A program made the position numbers and the translations under genes. The notes under the pieces were generated by a model, which was not told where the DNA came from, did no database searches, and was given only the letters and a program-made list of their open reading frames with translations. From Malurus cyaneus samueli (taxonomy: Eukaryota; Chordata; Aves; Passeriformes; Maluridae): a stretch of DNA of 64,000 bases. Location of the stretch: NCBI GenBank assembly GCA_009741485.1, contig CM019214.1, positions 56,201,219-56,265,218 of the forward strand. The letters are read 5' to 3'. Positions 22,201 to 35,600 of the stretch are shown piece after piece; position 1 is the first letter of the stretch; the number at the start of each line of letters is the position of its first letter.

Positions 22201-25200
22201 GAGTTTTCCTAGGGAGCTACTTTCTTCATCTTAAAGTAAAATGCCTTTGGAGTATAAATGAGCTGCAGAAGCAGCTATGGATTCTTGAATACACTTAAGT
22301 GCAAAAAAAACCGCTATGTGCTCACAGGGAATTTACATGATTCATTTGAGGTGTTCAGGTAGTATCTTTTAAAGATTAATATAATAAAAAAATTAGATCT
22401 ACGATAAACAGCTGTCATGGCATAGAAAGTCTAGACACAATAGGCTTTATGAAGTGAAATGAGTTGATTAATTCGTGTTCATTTATAACTGCATGAATAT
22501 AGCACAAAAGTGCATGATTACAGTATAGAAATTCTGTCAAATAATGTTTTAAATGTAACTGTCTATCTTTTTAATCATAAGTGCCTGTTTATGGAAATAT
22601 CATAAACTTTCTCTAAAATGTGGGATTGGCCTGTGCAATCTAGTCACACATATTGGCAGGAAGAATGAATATGGTCTTTGGCCTTCATATTTATTCCTCA
22701 AAGTACACCTATGACACCATAATGAATATATCCCTCACCATCCCCCGACTTCAAATGCAAAAATAATTAATTTGGAAAAAAAAAAAGTCAATTAAAACGA
22801 AGGAAATTCAGACAAAACAGACTGTTGCCTATAGGTGGCAAATCACTGCAACTGTGAAGGAAATGAGAAAAGAAAAGTGATATACAGCTGTTCAAGACAG
22901 GTCATTTTGTAAACAGATAAGGCCAGAACTCAGCATCTTCTCTCTATTGCAACAGATGTTCTACTGTTAGAAAAAGGCATTTAAGTGTAACAAGCTGCAT
23001 GCACTCACAGTTGACTGGAAGTAGAATGTTCTAAGGGTTTGAGCTAGTTTTCAGACATAAGCCTCCCATGACAGCTGAGACACCATACAGTATACGAGAT
23101 TTCTGTATGACTAACTGTAACGACAAAGGACTGGAGGAAATCTGAGACTTAGCAAATTGGCAGCTAGGGGACACCCTGTAGCATCCACATTTCATTAGAT
23201 GCCTAAGCTTAAGTGACTGACTCACACTGTGGTATCCAATCATCTCTGTGACAAGAGATGCTGGCTTTCCTAGTAGAGGATAATACAAGAGAAGATCTCT
23301 CCATGTGGAGTGGAGCAGGTTTCTTGACAGGAAAAGAAGAAACTGAGCACAGTGTGTGATTATTCCCTCTGTGAAACTCTCCCTGCTTTATCTTATGCTA
23401 AGAACTTGGAAAGCAATAGTTTTGTTTCCCCAGGGTGCTACCAGGGCCTCTGTGGTGTTGTGCATTATGCTGAGGAAGAGAGAGAGAGCAAGTACAGAAG
23501 AACTTCACACAGAAAGATAACAGAACACAGGCATACTCTTTGTCATAGGCAAATTATATATGCACTTCATCACTCGTAACCTTAGTTGAAAGCTGTTTCA
23601 TGGTACATAATGATTCTATGCAACAATATTCTTATTCCTCTGTGGTCAAGAGATTAGCTAAACCAGCCTTGTCAAACAACTAGTCATTGCATTCAAACAT
23701 AAACTGAGCATTCTATCATGGAGGAAAAGGGTGTGATCATTGTCCTGTTCATGTACACATATACAAGTATATGTATGAGAATTTTCTTCATTCCCCCCCT
23801 CCACCATTTTAACATATAAAATTTAAATAATTCTAAAATATTATCCATTGAAGTAAGAGTGTGTTGTAGAATGTATGACAGCAAAATGTTATTAACATCC
23901 ATAGAAAAATAAAACACCCAAACCTACTCTATTTAAGACCATCAATATGATATACTATTTTGCTTCCTTCTATCCTACTTCAAAATAATTTTGTTACTTT
24001 TTTCCTTATTATTCTGTCTGTATTTGAAATGTGTTCATTCATATTCTGTGCATTTGTCTCATTTTCCTTTTGTCACCCATACCCAGCTCTTCAATAGAAA
24101 ACCAGGGTAATATCATGCCTGTACCATCTTGCTGCCAGCTGGCTCAGTAGGTTCAAAGGCCAGCTTCAAAAGACTCAGAGAATTTTTTGTTTTGAAGCAC
24201 TTCCAGATTCTTTCATTGGAGCAGAAGCACAGTAGGGTACCTCTACTTACAAAACAGCCAGATACTGAATATACAGAACTGTGTCTGCAGACACAGTGGG
24301 CCTTACACTGTTTTTGTATGTATGTAACTGTTGAATTCAGCAGAAATTTTCCTGACTTTGCTAAGTGCATGTAAAAGCATATTCCAGTCCAATAAGCTTA
24401 TGAAGTAAAGAAACACAGGTGTCTAATATTCTTGCACCTGATTATTTCTTTCTTTTTCTTCATTTTCTCTCTTTTCAACCTTAGTTATCTTCTCCCCCCT
24501 CTCCATGATCACTATGGTTAAGCAAAATTTTATTTAGGTTTTTTTTGGTTTTTTTCTTTTGTAATCACAGCTCACCAAGATCTTCTCCTTCCAATAAGTT
24601 TTGTCTGGATTCAGCCTTCACTCTCATACTACTGTGATAATAAAGGTTATTAATGATATTTCTTCTGCAAATCTTGATCTAAGACTGCCATCTTGGCCAA
24701 TCAATCATGAAAGAAATATTTTAAGGGGAAATAAGTTCTGAATATACATCAATTTAGATAGACTGCTTTGGTCGATCCTCAATTCAGACATTTCACACTG
24801 AAATGATATCATGGAAAAACATATTTCAGATTTTTCTCCCAGAGAACTTGCATAGATTTGGGACTTTAGTATAACTGGTTGTACAAAACCAAGTGATTTG
24901 AACTTCTCTCTGATCTCTGCTAGTATCTAGAAGTAGATGCTGAGAAGAGCTTTAGTAATAGCATGGATGGGGCCATTACTTCTAGCACCCATCAGTAAGA
25001 GATGTTTTCCAATCCTCCAGCTTCATTTAGACTGTTGTAATTAATTGCAATCTGTTGTATTTCTATATGAACTTCCTATCACTCCCTAAACCATATTATA
25101 CTTCCCAGGAGCCAAAAACCTCCTGTGAGCATGAATTATGCAAATTAATTATGCATTGTGAGAAATAAATTTTTGTGTTTGTACACCATATTATTTTAAT

Positions 25201-26220
25201 ATTTACTGATTTTTTCTGTTTTAATACCTTCTTCTCGAACTGTCAAAAATAACAGATAGTCATGTTTTATTCCCCTTTTCCATATAAGCCCATTGATAAA
25301 TATGGCTGTAGTACCTTTGACTTCTCACATCTTTTTTCAGGTAAATGTGTTCGAAAATAACAAAAATTTGAGTCATGGATCATTATCCTGAGAAGAAATA
25401 AAAGCCTTTGCCTCTATGGTGGAAAAAGTGTAAAACCACTTCTGCATCCAGGAGTAGATTCTGAACATAAAGATACATCAACAGCCTTATTTGATGATAC
25501 TTATGAACCATAATGTAAAACATTGCATGAAAGAGATTATTCAGATATCAAATCAAGCCTAAAACACCATTAAATATAAGAATGGTATAAGACAAGGGAA
25601 AGACATGATCACTTAGAGATGAGAAAGACGTCTTCATTTCGTGGTGAATCTGACAGGTAATATTAACACATTATTTCAAGTATGAGATATTTTTCTCATC
25701 TCTAATTTATTAAAATTGGGTATTTCATTAATTTTTGTTTTGGAGACTAAGATCATCCAGTAAATTTCTTTAGTAAGCAGTAGTTACTAGTCCTGCCGTT
25801 ACAGAGGCTCAGTGACTTCATTCCTTCAGAAAAGCATCAATGCTTTACTCCAGCACCCTATTTCATATATCTGGCTTTAGGTAAATTGTTGTCATTGGGG
25901 ACTGAATACGCAAATTTTTTTGTTAGATTTAAAGATTTGTGGGTTTTTTCCTTTAAAAACACAATTATTATGAAATGGGTAATGTATAACTCAGCATGCC
26001 ATTTCTAAGTCAAAACATGTTTTGAAAAAGAAAACTAAGAAGAACTAGGGCATTTTGTAGCCATTTTATTAATTCTGTATTTCTGTAGTAGTTGTAGTGA
26101 TAAACAATGTACTAAGTTTTGAAGGAAAATACAGAGAACTTGTGAGATGATTTTTCATATATAATATTTATTACTATGTATTTTTATTCCTTCTGTAATG
26201 TGTTTTGGTTTCAATCATTT
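22201..26220. other. Intergenic sequence, about 4 kb, no gene recognised
   Basis: Mixed AT-rich DNA. Open frames on both strands at 24113-24374 mirror each other and have no domain. T/C-rich segments occur near 24440-24560. No transposon family was identified. Confidence 0.5.
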
Positions 26221-28285
26221 AAATTAAATAACAACTCCACAAATTTGGACACCACTTCAGCGCTGCTCTACTCTGAATTTATTGATTACAGCCTCAAAAA
26301 CCATGTCATTATAGCCAGGAATAGCTAATGATCGCTCCACAGTCACCTTTTCAGATACAAATAGGGTTGGATGAGCCACCCTAAAATATGCAACTGAGAA
26401 TGCACGATCTCTTACAGACCCCTCTCCTGTGGAGCTTTACCAGCCATGTCATCTGCTTTAAATACAACACAACAAAGCACTTCAGAACTCACAACTCTCT
26501 TCAAGTATTGTTACAGATTTACTGCTCCTCGTCATTTACTTACACAAGGAAAAACATCTTCTAGTTATATATCACTCCTTCTCTTTGTGTATATAACTTG
26601 ACAGTTGGACTACATTGGCAGATTCGTATATAGGTCCGTATTAAAAACTGGGGACAGTCAGCTATGGTGGAAGCAAATATACTCTGGCACCAGCTATAAC
26701 AGTCATAATTCACAGCTCAGATGCATTCCAGACAGATCAACCCTTCTTAAAATGAAAATAATATTGAATAACATTTTAATGTGCAATTTCTTATTTTCTT
26801 TCCATGCATCTTTAATTTTGCATAAAGCTGGTTTAAGTTGTTGATAACACTATTTAATCTATCAAATTTTTCTGGAGTTTATGCACTTTTGTTTCCTTTC
26901 CTTCTGCAACTTTTAGAAAGCATTGTGTAAACTCATGTACCCAGAAAAATATTAGTACTGATTTTGGCATCCAACTCTGAAGGAAAAATAAAAATTACTT
27001 TTCATTCTTCTTTTACTTGTATGTTAACACCCACACAACATTGTGGCAGCAAATGTTAGGTACATCTTAAGTTCAATCTGTCTCTTTCTTTAACGTATTT
27101 TTAGGAGCTTATTTTCTGCAGACTTCTATTTTTCTGTCTTCACAGTTTCTTCTTGAACTTTTCTCTGTAAGCTTCATCAATGGAAATATCACCTTCATCC
27201 TTTTAAAATGTGTGTTACCGACTCATCTTTATACATCAGGGTTGGTTTTTTATCCATTCTATTATCTTTTGGTTCAAGTCAAACTCATCTCAAAGTCTTG
27301 TTAGGAGGGTGTTTAAATATCTGTATTCTGTAGATTAATAAACAAATAATAGAAAATATAAATCTGACAGAAAATGATTACCTTCTATATTTTTTCAAGG
27401 TGAACTGGCCCGAAGAAATGTTTCTACCTTTACCTTTTTATGAACTATGGATATACTTGTGTAATGTATCCATAATTCTTTTTAACTTAGAATTTATTAA
27501 GGATGTGTCTGACACTTTTTTCTATTACAACCAATTAGGAGCAGGTTCGTTTTGCTTTTTGATCGGACCAAAAATCAATATTATGTGCAACTGTGTGCTG
27601 GGTGCCAAAGGTACAGAACCAGTAAGGTCTTTGTACTGCACAGAACTAATAAGAAGGAATGTGCATCAATGTGGGTCTCCATAGATTACCCACTTGGCAA
27701 AGAGAACTGTTGATCAACCAAATTATCCTGTCACTGATTATGTCAATTGTTGTCTCTTTTTTATAGATGCTCCAAAATAAAACTATAAAGAAAAGGCAAA
27801 TTCAGAAATTCTTTTCCAGAACTTTATAGAATAATGTTAATTGCCAAAAATCAGTTGTTTCATTCATTCTAGAATGAAATAAAAAAAAATCAACAAAGTT
27901 GTTGTCAATTTTTATGACAATGACTGAATTATCTGTTGTTATGAAGAAAGAACATCAGAGATATCAGGGATGACAGAAGCTGAAGATACTTAGAGGTGAA
28001 AATTTAGTTCCCTTTCATTGTAAACCAGAAGAAAGTTGATGCAAAGCCTGTTGTTTCCAAATGTTCCAGCATAAGTAGATAAGTTTAAAAGAGATGATTA
28101 ATCAGGTGTGCTTTAAATGTGAACATATTATAGATGTCTGATCAGCTGGGGCAAGCTAACACTTCATCATGAGATGAAACTGAATATTTTAGATTTTGAT
28201 TCAGATCTCTGTATGAACACGGTATCTGTTTGCATCTGGTCAGATGAATCCCACCCAAAATGTTCATTAATATTTGACTGAATTT
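26221..28285. other. Intergenic sequence, no gene recognised
   Basis: The stretch at 26230-26600 is slightly more GC-balanced than its surroundings but matches nothing I know. A 94-codon plus-strand frame at 27400-27684 (starting Met-Asn-Trp-Pro-Glu-Glu) has no recognisable domain, no nearby splice or promoter pattern and is within chance expectation. Confidence 0.5.
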
Positions 28286-28317
28286 GGAATTTAATGGAAT
28301 AGGAATTTAATGGAATA
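28286..28317. repeat. 16-bp perfect tandem duplication
   Basis: GGAATTTAATGGAATA occurs twice in a row, immediately outside the tail side of the minus-strand CR1. It may have arisen by slippage on the CR1 octamer-like tail or at the insertion point. Confidence 0.85.
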
Positions 28318-28897
28318 GGATTGTGATATTGTTTGGATTGGATGGGACCTTAGAGATCGCCTAGTTCCAACCTCCCTGCTGTGCACAGGGATGGTATTCA
28401 CTAGAACAGGGTGCTCAGGATCTCATTTAACTTGACCTTGAACCCTTACAGAGATGGGGCATCAACAAACACTCTGGGTGACCTGTTCCAGTGTCTTCAC
28501 TGTAAAGAATTTTCTCCTAATACCTTTTTTTTTAGCCTAAAACAATTTCCCATTGTCCTGTCAATATCTTTCCACATAAATTGTCCTTCTCCCTCCTTTT
28601 CATAATCCCTCTTTAGGTATGGATAGGTTTCAATGAGGTCTCCTCAAAACCTGTTTATCTCTAGGCTGAACAACTAAAACGCTATCAGCCTGTCTTCACA
28701 GGAGAGATGCTCCAGCCCTCTGATCATCTCCATGGCCCTCCTCTGAACCCACTCCATGTCCTTCCTGTGTTGTGGACTCCAGAGCTGGATATGCTAATTC
28801 AGGCAGGGTCTCATGAGGGCAGAGTAGAGGGGAACAATCATGTCCTTTGAATTGCTTTTCATGCTTCTTTTGATGCCATACCCTTTGATATTGTGAG
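28318..28897 (-). mobile_element. CR1 LINE 3' end, minus strand
   Basis: The plus strand gives the reverse complement of CR1 from the tail inward: TTGGATGGGACCTTAGAGAT, TAGTTCCAACCTCCCTGCTG, GGTGACCTGTTCCAGTGTC, AATTTTCTCCTAATACC, CAATTTCCCATTGTCCTGTC, GGTCTCCTCAAAACC, GAGAGATGCTCCAGCCCTC, CATGGCCCTCCTCTGAACCC, AGGGCAGAGTAGAGGGGAAC and ATGCTTCTTTTGATGCC. It is one of the better-preserved CR1 copies here, about 580 bases, lacking everything upstream of the last part of ORF2. The 64-codon frame at 28411-28605 is antisense to CR1. Confidence 0.93.
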
Positions 28898-29524
28898 ATT
28901 GAATATCATCTCTGCTTGTGTTAAACTAAGAAATTATCAAACATGAGTTCTTTTTTCTGTTTAAAATACCATATTTCGACTATATTTAAAACACCTCTTG
29001 TCTCCAAAGAACATCTGAATGATGATCCTATTCTTATGGTTTAATTTTAGGTAGTCCTGCAAGGAGAAGGGAATTGTGATCCTTATGGGTCTCTGGTATC
29101 TTGCGGTATTTTATGATTTTTCTCATCTGATGTGTGCATCATATTTCGTTTACTGTCACAGAGAATGATCAAATAGTAGTCTGTGGGCTAGACAATGCAG
29201 TCCAACTAAAATTTTTCTAAAGAAGATACTATATTGTCAGTATTTTTTTGGGCAAGGGAGCTCTCCAATTATGTGCAGGTTTTCCCAGGTAAAAAAAAAA
29301 AAAACAACAAAAAAACACCCTATTTTAAATGTCTACACTGGCAATGATTAATGTTTTACCTCAAGGAGTGATACTTAGTCCCAGACCATGTTGTGAACTG
29401 TAGCTCACATTCTGCCAAAAAACACCATTAAGTGCAAGAGAGTACACAGCCACACTTAAACCATTTCTTTTTCAACATACTCATTTTCCAATTTAACATT
29501 TCTGAAAATGTGTGCAGTTTCTTG
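28898..29524. other. Intergenic sequence
   Basis: No gene or transposon was recognised. An A run followed by CAACAAAAAAACACCC lies at 29291-29320. Confidence 0.5.
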
Positions 29525-29575
29525 GTTTGTTTTGTTTTGCTTTGTTTTGTTTTGTTTTGTTTTGTTTTGTTTTGT
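29525..29575. repeat. (TTTTG)n microsatellite
   Basis: About ten TTTTG units with one TTTGC variant. Repeating Phe/Cys/Leu/Val frames across it are artefacts. Confidence 0.95.
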
Positions 29576-32164
29576 GGAGGGTCATTTGCTTGTTTGTTTG
29601 GGTGGGTAGTTCTTTGGTTGATGTTTGTTCCTATGAAAAATGTTATAAACCCCTGACTTTCAGTGTATTTTCAGGTGGAAATACTACTGAAATACTATTA
29701 CCCAGAACACAGATATGTTCTTCATTTAATTGACAGTTAAAGACTGTCCCTAGAGCGTTCTCTTCATTGAACTGAATGTAGGATATGCTTCAAGAGGAAA
29801 AGGCTGGCATCCTCCTCATAAAAATGTAATTCTATTATAATTAATGAACTGTTCCTGAAGATAGAACTGAGGTTCTAAACTGATTTAGAGAGTTTAAATT
29901 ATGGAAGTATAGAGATATACAAGGATAAAACATAAATTTATAACAAAAATTGCAGCTTTAGGGTTTTTTTTTTCTTTTACAAGCTAAGTTAATTTTTTTA
30001 AATAAAAAAAATTCATATGGAAATCTTGACATTTCTTAAGCATATATTAATAGAAATAATAAATATTTTTAAATTTTTTTCTCAGGCTTTTGTATATGTA
30101 AACACTTGCTACAACTATATTTTTCATTTAAAATAGACTATATGTTTATTCACTCTTTTGTTCCTCCACTTGATGACTGTGTTTTAATGGTAGGTGTTTT
30201 TATATTTGCTATCATTTCTGTGTTTGTAATGGACTCCTATTTTAAAACAGTCTACAATATTAAAGTTCTATTGCTTTTTTGTATTCTGTTGTGCTTGATT
30301 ATAAATTTTGCATTTGCACAGGCCTAGTTTTGCAACTTGTCCCAATTTAGCAAAACCCATGCTTTTAAAACAAAATGGAAAACTAAGGCACTATTCTATT
30401 TAAGATTACCTTTCACACCAGGAATATTCTTTCAGATAAGTTAATGAGAAGCTGTATAATTTAATCCTGAGATACTAATTAATGACATAAAACTTTGCTA
30501 GAATTATGGCCTAAATACTTATTTCCTAAAATAAAAATACATAACAGCCATTGATTTTTTACCTTTTAATAATTTAGTACAGTATCTTCACTGTTTGGTA
30601 AATTGCAACAATTATTTTGGGTATTACTTATTGAAGTAGACATTATGAAATTGCTAGACTGGTTGGTTGGTTTAGTTGGTTGTGTGATTGGTTTCTTCTG
30701 TTTCATCAACACTTGCAGTTAGTATAATCTAAATTTAATTTATGAGAACATCAGGTCTAAGATATTCCTTTAATTGCATAGAAAAATATTTTAGTTTTAT
30801 ACCTAATAATGTTCTGTATTTGACACTCTCATTGGTTACTACATAATATCAACCTGTTTAGCTGAAGAAAAAAAAATTGCAGTAGCTTTTTCTCTAAGAT
30901 TTTACAATCACTCTGTCTTCTTTAGTCCTTGTACATCATCACCCATAAATAATGTTCCCTCAGACAGTACCACAATTGCATTTCTTCAAATTATTGCCGA
31001 AGGCTACAATCCTCAAAACTGATTTTGCAGTGGACTGAAGTAATCTTGCAGGAAGCACTGAGAAATACAGCAGATTGATTCCAGATAAGAATCACAGAAT
31101 CTCAGAATGTTTTTTTCCTTCTGATTTTTGTTTGTAAATGAACTGATTTCTTTATGATTAAATATTCACTGAGTTATATTCGTTAGCGATTTTCCATAGA
31201 AAGAATATTGAAAAAAGCTTCCTTTACAGATCACTAGGCAAAGTTATGTCCATGTTACCGTTCCCCGTGACTAAATGACTGAAAATCTTCAGAGAAGAAA
31301 AATGGATATTGAGTAGCAACAATTTTGGCCTGATTGTCCTAATCTCCAATATGAGTAAGATGGGTAACCACTGAGGCAAATTAAGGAACATATTAAGTAC
31401 AAATTGATAAGATAGCAGTCATATTACAAATGTAAATAAATAGTATTTTGCAGAATTCAGTTAATATAGTGTAAAAATATTTTTACAACAAGGGGTTTTG
31501 CTACATTTGGACAAGTCACAAAACTAGGCCTGTGCAAATTCAAATTTTTTATTCAAACACCACAGAACATAAAAAATATAGATGTACTTGCAGTATCCTA
31601 AAATATAATATTATATAGATGTAATTAAAGGTAGTACTAGGCCACTAGTGCAGCACCTTGTTGTGTGCCCAGCTTAGATTGGATATATGTAAAAGAAATC
31701 ACCCTAAAGAAATGATCTTATACCAATACTTTCTCAATGAGGCATGATCTGGAGAATAATCATTCACACTATAAGATATCTAAACAGATGTGTAAAATCA
31801 CAAAACCTCTGTAAATCTTTGCTACAAAGTTCATCTACTGTTGATTGAAATGCCCATGAGAACTATATTTTGTCTTTTTCTTTTTAATCTTTTGTTTGTG
31901 CTTCCAGGCATAAACTTAATTCCTAAAAGCTTACTGGTCCCCTGTCTGTAAAATTAAGCTAATATGCCACCTGAAAAACTACTGTGAAGGTTGCTTGTAT
32001 AATTTTCATACTTTGAAATTGCAATACGCTAATAAAATATTACCCCAGCTGTTGAAAGGAATACTCTATACCGTATAACATCAAGCTCAGTTTAAAAAAC
32101 TCAAAACCAAAAATCTCCCCAAAAACCATGAGGAAAGCAGAAAGGTTGAATATTCAGAGATATG
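29576..32164. other. Intergenic AT-rich sequence
   Basis: No gene recognised. Minor items are a GGTTGGTTGGTTTAGTTGG tract near 30659 and an isolated AGAATCACAGAATCTCAGAA at about 31090. The latter looks like the complement of a CR1/SINE octamer tail but has no body attached. Confidence 0.5.
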
Positions 32165-32415
32165 ACGCATCCTCCCTAGTAACCATTGAACATGATGAAT
32201 CCCTGCTTTACTGGAGATGACTGAACACTTGCCCTCTGAGGCAAAGTAGTGACTGAATTGTTCATTAGCTTTGCTTGCCTGTGCATGTTCTAGCTTGCTT
32301 ATTACACTATCTTTTCCTCAATCCATTAGCTTCCTCATTTTTACCTTTGCACTTCCCACTGAAAAGGAGGGAACAAGTGCCTGTGTGGAGCTTAGCTGCA
32401 GTTAAGTCCAGACTA
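32165..32415 (+). mobile_element. Partial ERV LTR (3' part), plus strand
   Basis: It matches the second half of the LTR at 11857: CCCTGCTTTACTGGAGATGA, ACTTGCCCTCTGAGGCAAAG, GTGACTGAATTGTTCATTAG, then GCTTTGCTTGCCTGTGCATG and a terminal part degraded to TTAGCTGCAGTTAAGTCC. The first half of the LTR is missing or too diverged to recognise; faint similarity may extend upstream to about 32100. Confidence 0.72.
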
Positions 32416-32531
32416 TGAATGTCATTGTTGTTTTTTACTGAGATCCTTCTGGTACTACTGATAAGCTGATGGCCTCTAAAGCAAAACTTAAATGAAAAAG
32501 AAATCTAATTCTTTTTAGCATTCTACTATAG

Positions 32532-32610
32532 GTTTGTTTTTTTTTTTGTTTGTTTTTTTTTTTTTTGGGGGGGGGTTTTTTGGTTTTTTTTTTTTTTTTT
32601 TTTTTTTTTT
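32532..32610. repeat. T/G low-complexity tract with a G9 run
   Basis: T runs are interrupted by TTTG and a run of nine G (32567-32575), then 30 more bases of T with two G. It is a low-complexity tract of the kind that is often mis-sequenced. The Lys/Pro frames on the minus strand are spurious. Confidence 0.93.
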
Positions 32611-35600
32611 CGGATTGGAAATAGCCAGAATAATTGAAAACTCTCCAATTTGTAAGTTGATCGATTGAACACTTTCAGTTGTTCTGAAGCTTGGAAAATC
32701 TAGCAAGGGTAATTGTTCTCAGAATATCCTGGAAGTAGGTTTTGGAAGGGAATGGCTACAGAAATCTAATTACTGATGGGGGAAGTTGTGGAGAGCTGTG
32801 GGAGCTGTGATAGAGGAGTTGTGGCTTGTGAGGTCAGTGAACAATGAAGAACAGAAAGACTGATGTCTTTTCAGATCTCTCTTCTCTCCCTTTCTTCCTT
32901 GTCTCATTTCCCTTTCTTGTTCCCCAGCAATTTGCTTTTGTTCAGTGGTCTGTACTGAATGCATTGAAAATAATTTGATCAAATTTGTGTTAAATCGAAG
33001 CACAGCCCTCCAGACAATATTTTCATAAATCTATCATATTCTCCATTTTTTGGGTGTTCAGATGGAATCCACTGATCTCAGTGAGAGCTGATGACAGGGT
33101 GTAATCAAAGCAGCATAATGTCATCTCCTCTGCAAACAAAAAATGGCATCACTGTGAATTGAAGGACTGTGTATGCTCACTCCAATAACCACCATGCTTA
33201 CTAAGTTTCACAGAATCGTAACAGTCGCTGTGAGGCAGCAGAACTTGGGCAAAGTCAAGAAATTTTTATTACTGAAGTTGAGTTACAGAGTCTTTTCTCC
33301 TTATTCCTTTGGAGAATTTAGCATTTGAGAAAATACAACTCCTGATTATAGCTTACAGGCTGCCACACAATGAATTTCACAATATATAACTGGCTGCACC
33401 GCTGAGCTTATAATGCTTTGCATCCTATTTGCTTGAGCTGTGAGTGTGATTCAGAGCTATTGAGGCATCTGGTACATGTCAGCACCCACATATTTGTGTT
33501 GTGTTCATTGCAACCCATTTCCACCCTGATGCTCACACAAGGTTCAAATCAGATTGTCCTTTGCAGCCAGCTGAACATCAACACATAATTCTTTTTAAGG
33601 GATCCTCAGGTTTAGGATTTAGGCATCACTAGAGCCAAATCGATGGCAGCTAAAAAGATGGAATCACTTTAAAATGTCATATTCAACATATATTTTGAAT
33701 GCATTTATAAATTAATAAGATTATTAAAAATTAATTTTTGTTCTTCATAATAGGAAAGGGAACATTTCAAAGTATTTAAATTGGTTTATAAGAGCAACAC
33801 AAACTGTAGTGCAAGGGCTTATGCCAATAATTGCAGATTTTGTGGTGGATGTTTTAGCAAAAGATGCCTTTTTAAATTTGTAAAATCAGATTGTAGATAA
33901 TTTTTAGCTCTGTATAACATAAGAATTTTATTGTACCATTATCTGCATTTAAAAATAATTCTGAAATTATAAAATTAGAGACAGTTAATGTATGGAACCA
34001 AACAATTATGTTATCCAGTTGATAAGTAAAAGATAATAGCAACTGCAAGTATAGCAAAGCAAACTGATTGAAAGTGATTGCCAGTTTGTGCTTGGTAAAA
34101 TGTTTCCAGAAACATTTTTATTGCAACTCTTTAGGTCCATCTAATACCAGTTTCCTGTTCTTATTGGGTTTTCATGCATAACTGCAAATGCTGAAGATAT
34201 ATGCCTTAATATTTAAATTCAAAGGAAAATGTAGGATCTGAAGTATGCATGATGAATTTTATACTAACATATCTATATGCATATCACACAGTTTGTCTGG
34301 CAAATTAATCTCTCTGGTACTTCAAAAACATTTTGGAAAGCCTTCAGGTGAGAACTGGTTTTGAATGGGATAATTAACCTTGACAGTAATTTCTTTATAT
34401 CAGAGCCAAATAGCAGTTGGAAAGATGTATTCACTTTTCACAGAGTGCCAGGTACTTATGGCCTGGAAAGAGGCTATAATGTGTTCAAAAAATGTGTATT
34501 TCAAGCAGGCATGGAAAAGGATTCCAACAGAGACTCATCCATCAAATTCCTGGAGAAGGACATGATTTACGCAGGAGGTAATAGAGGCCCTGGCTGGGTG
34601 TTTATAGTAGGTTATTTTCTGTCCTAAACCAGTGTAAGTGATTGTTTCCTGAACTAATGCAATCAGAAAATATAATTAGATTATCCTAAACACTGTTTTA
34701 CATATTATTAGAAATTAATTCCTTGCTTCTTTCTTCCTGATAATGTATTATCACCTCTGTATCGTAATTGTGTAGGTAAATCTGCTAGCAATGTAATCTG
34801 ACAGACATGTTTTTTGTGGTTTTAGGAACTCAAAAACAGTTCTAAGAACTCTTTCCGTGTTATCCATTGCACATTTTTCAATGAGTAAGTAGTATTCACT
34901 GATTATATTAGTATTTCGCTGGTGTGCATGTGGTTTAACTGCTAAAGATTCCAATATTCAAATTCAACCTGTTTGTGTACTTGGAGCTGAAAACAGCTGT
35001 CTCGCATGAAGTGAACTGAGACTTTTTAAAATTAATAATGAAAATGCCAAAGGATACATTTCAAGTTTTCCACAGGGTGTTGATGTTTTAGATTTTTTTT
35101 TTTTTTTCCTGAGGTAACATGCAAATCTTTAAAATTTGAAAGTAGCAGAGCTGGACTTGTGGCTAAGTGTTTTTGAAAATCTTACCCATTATTTGAACTA
35201 CCATTTATCTAAAAGTTTATCACTTTTCTATAAGTTTACCTACTAGCTGTCTTTTCAAGCAAACAACGGATGATATTCCTTAAGATTATTAGGAAAGGTG
35301 ATATAAATTAGTTTTTCATCTACTTGCAAACCCTAGCTAAGTAGAAAAAAATGCACAGAAGGTGAAAATGTAAATTTCAAGTCTATTTTGAAAAAGATAA
35401 ATCTTCAGGTTGACCTAAGCAGCTTGGTATTTCATGTTGCCTACTGAATCCCAGTCACTGAAGTCTTGAGAGCCACATTGCCAGGAAAAGTTTTGGCACT
35501 TCACATGCAGCAGACTAGTTCTCTAAATTCTGACATCCACATTTGTTAGATCTTTACAAAGACATGAGGAGAGTTTAGACACTGTTTAGACAACAGTGCT

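Noticed and set aside
24113..24374. Overlapping frames of about 80 codons on both strands as a gene
   Set aside because: The mirrored frames result from local composition. No domain is recognised on either strand.
27400..27684. 94-codon plus-strand frame
   Set aside because: No domain recognised, no supporting gene structure, chance length.
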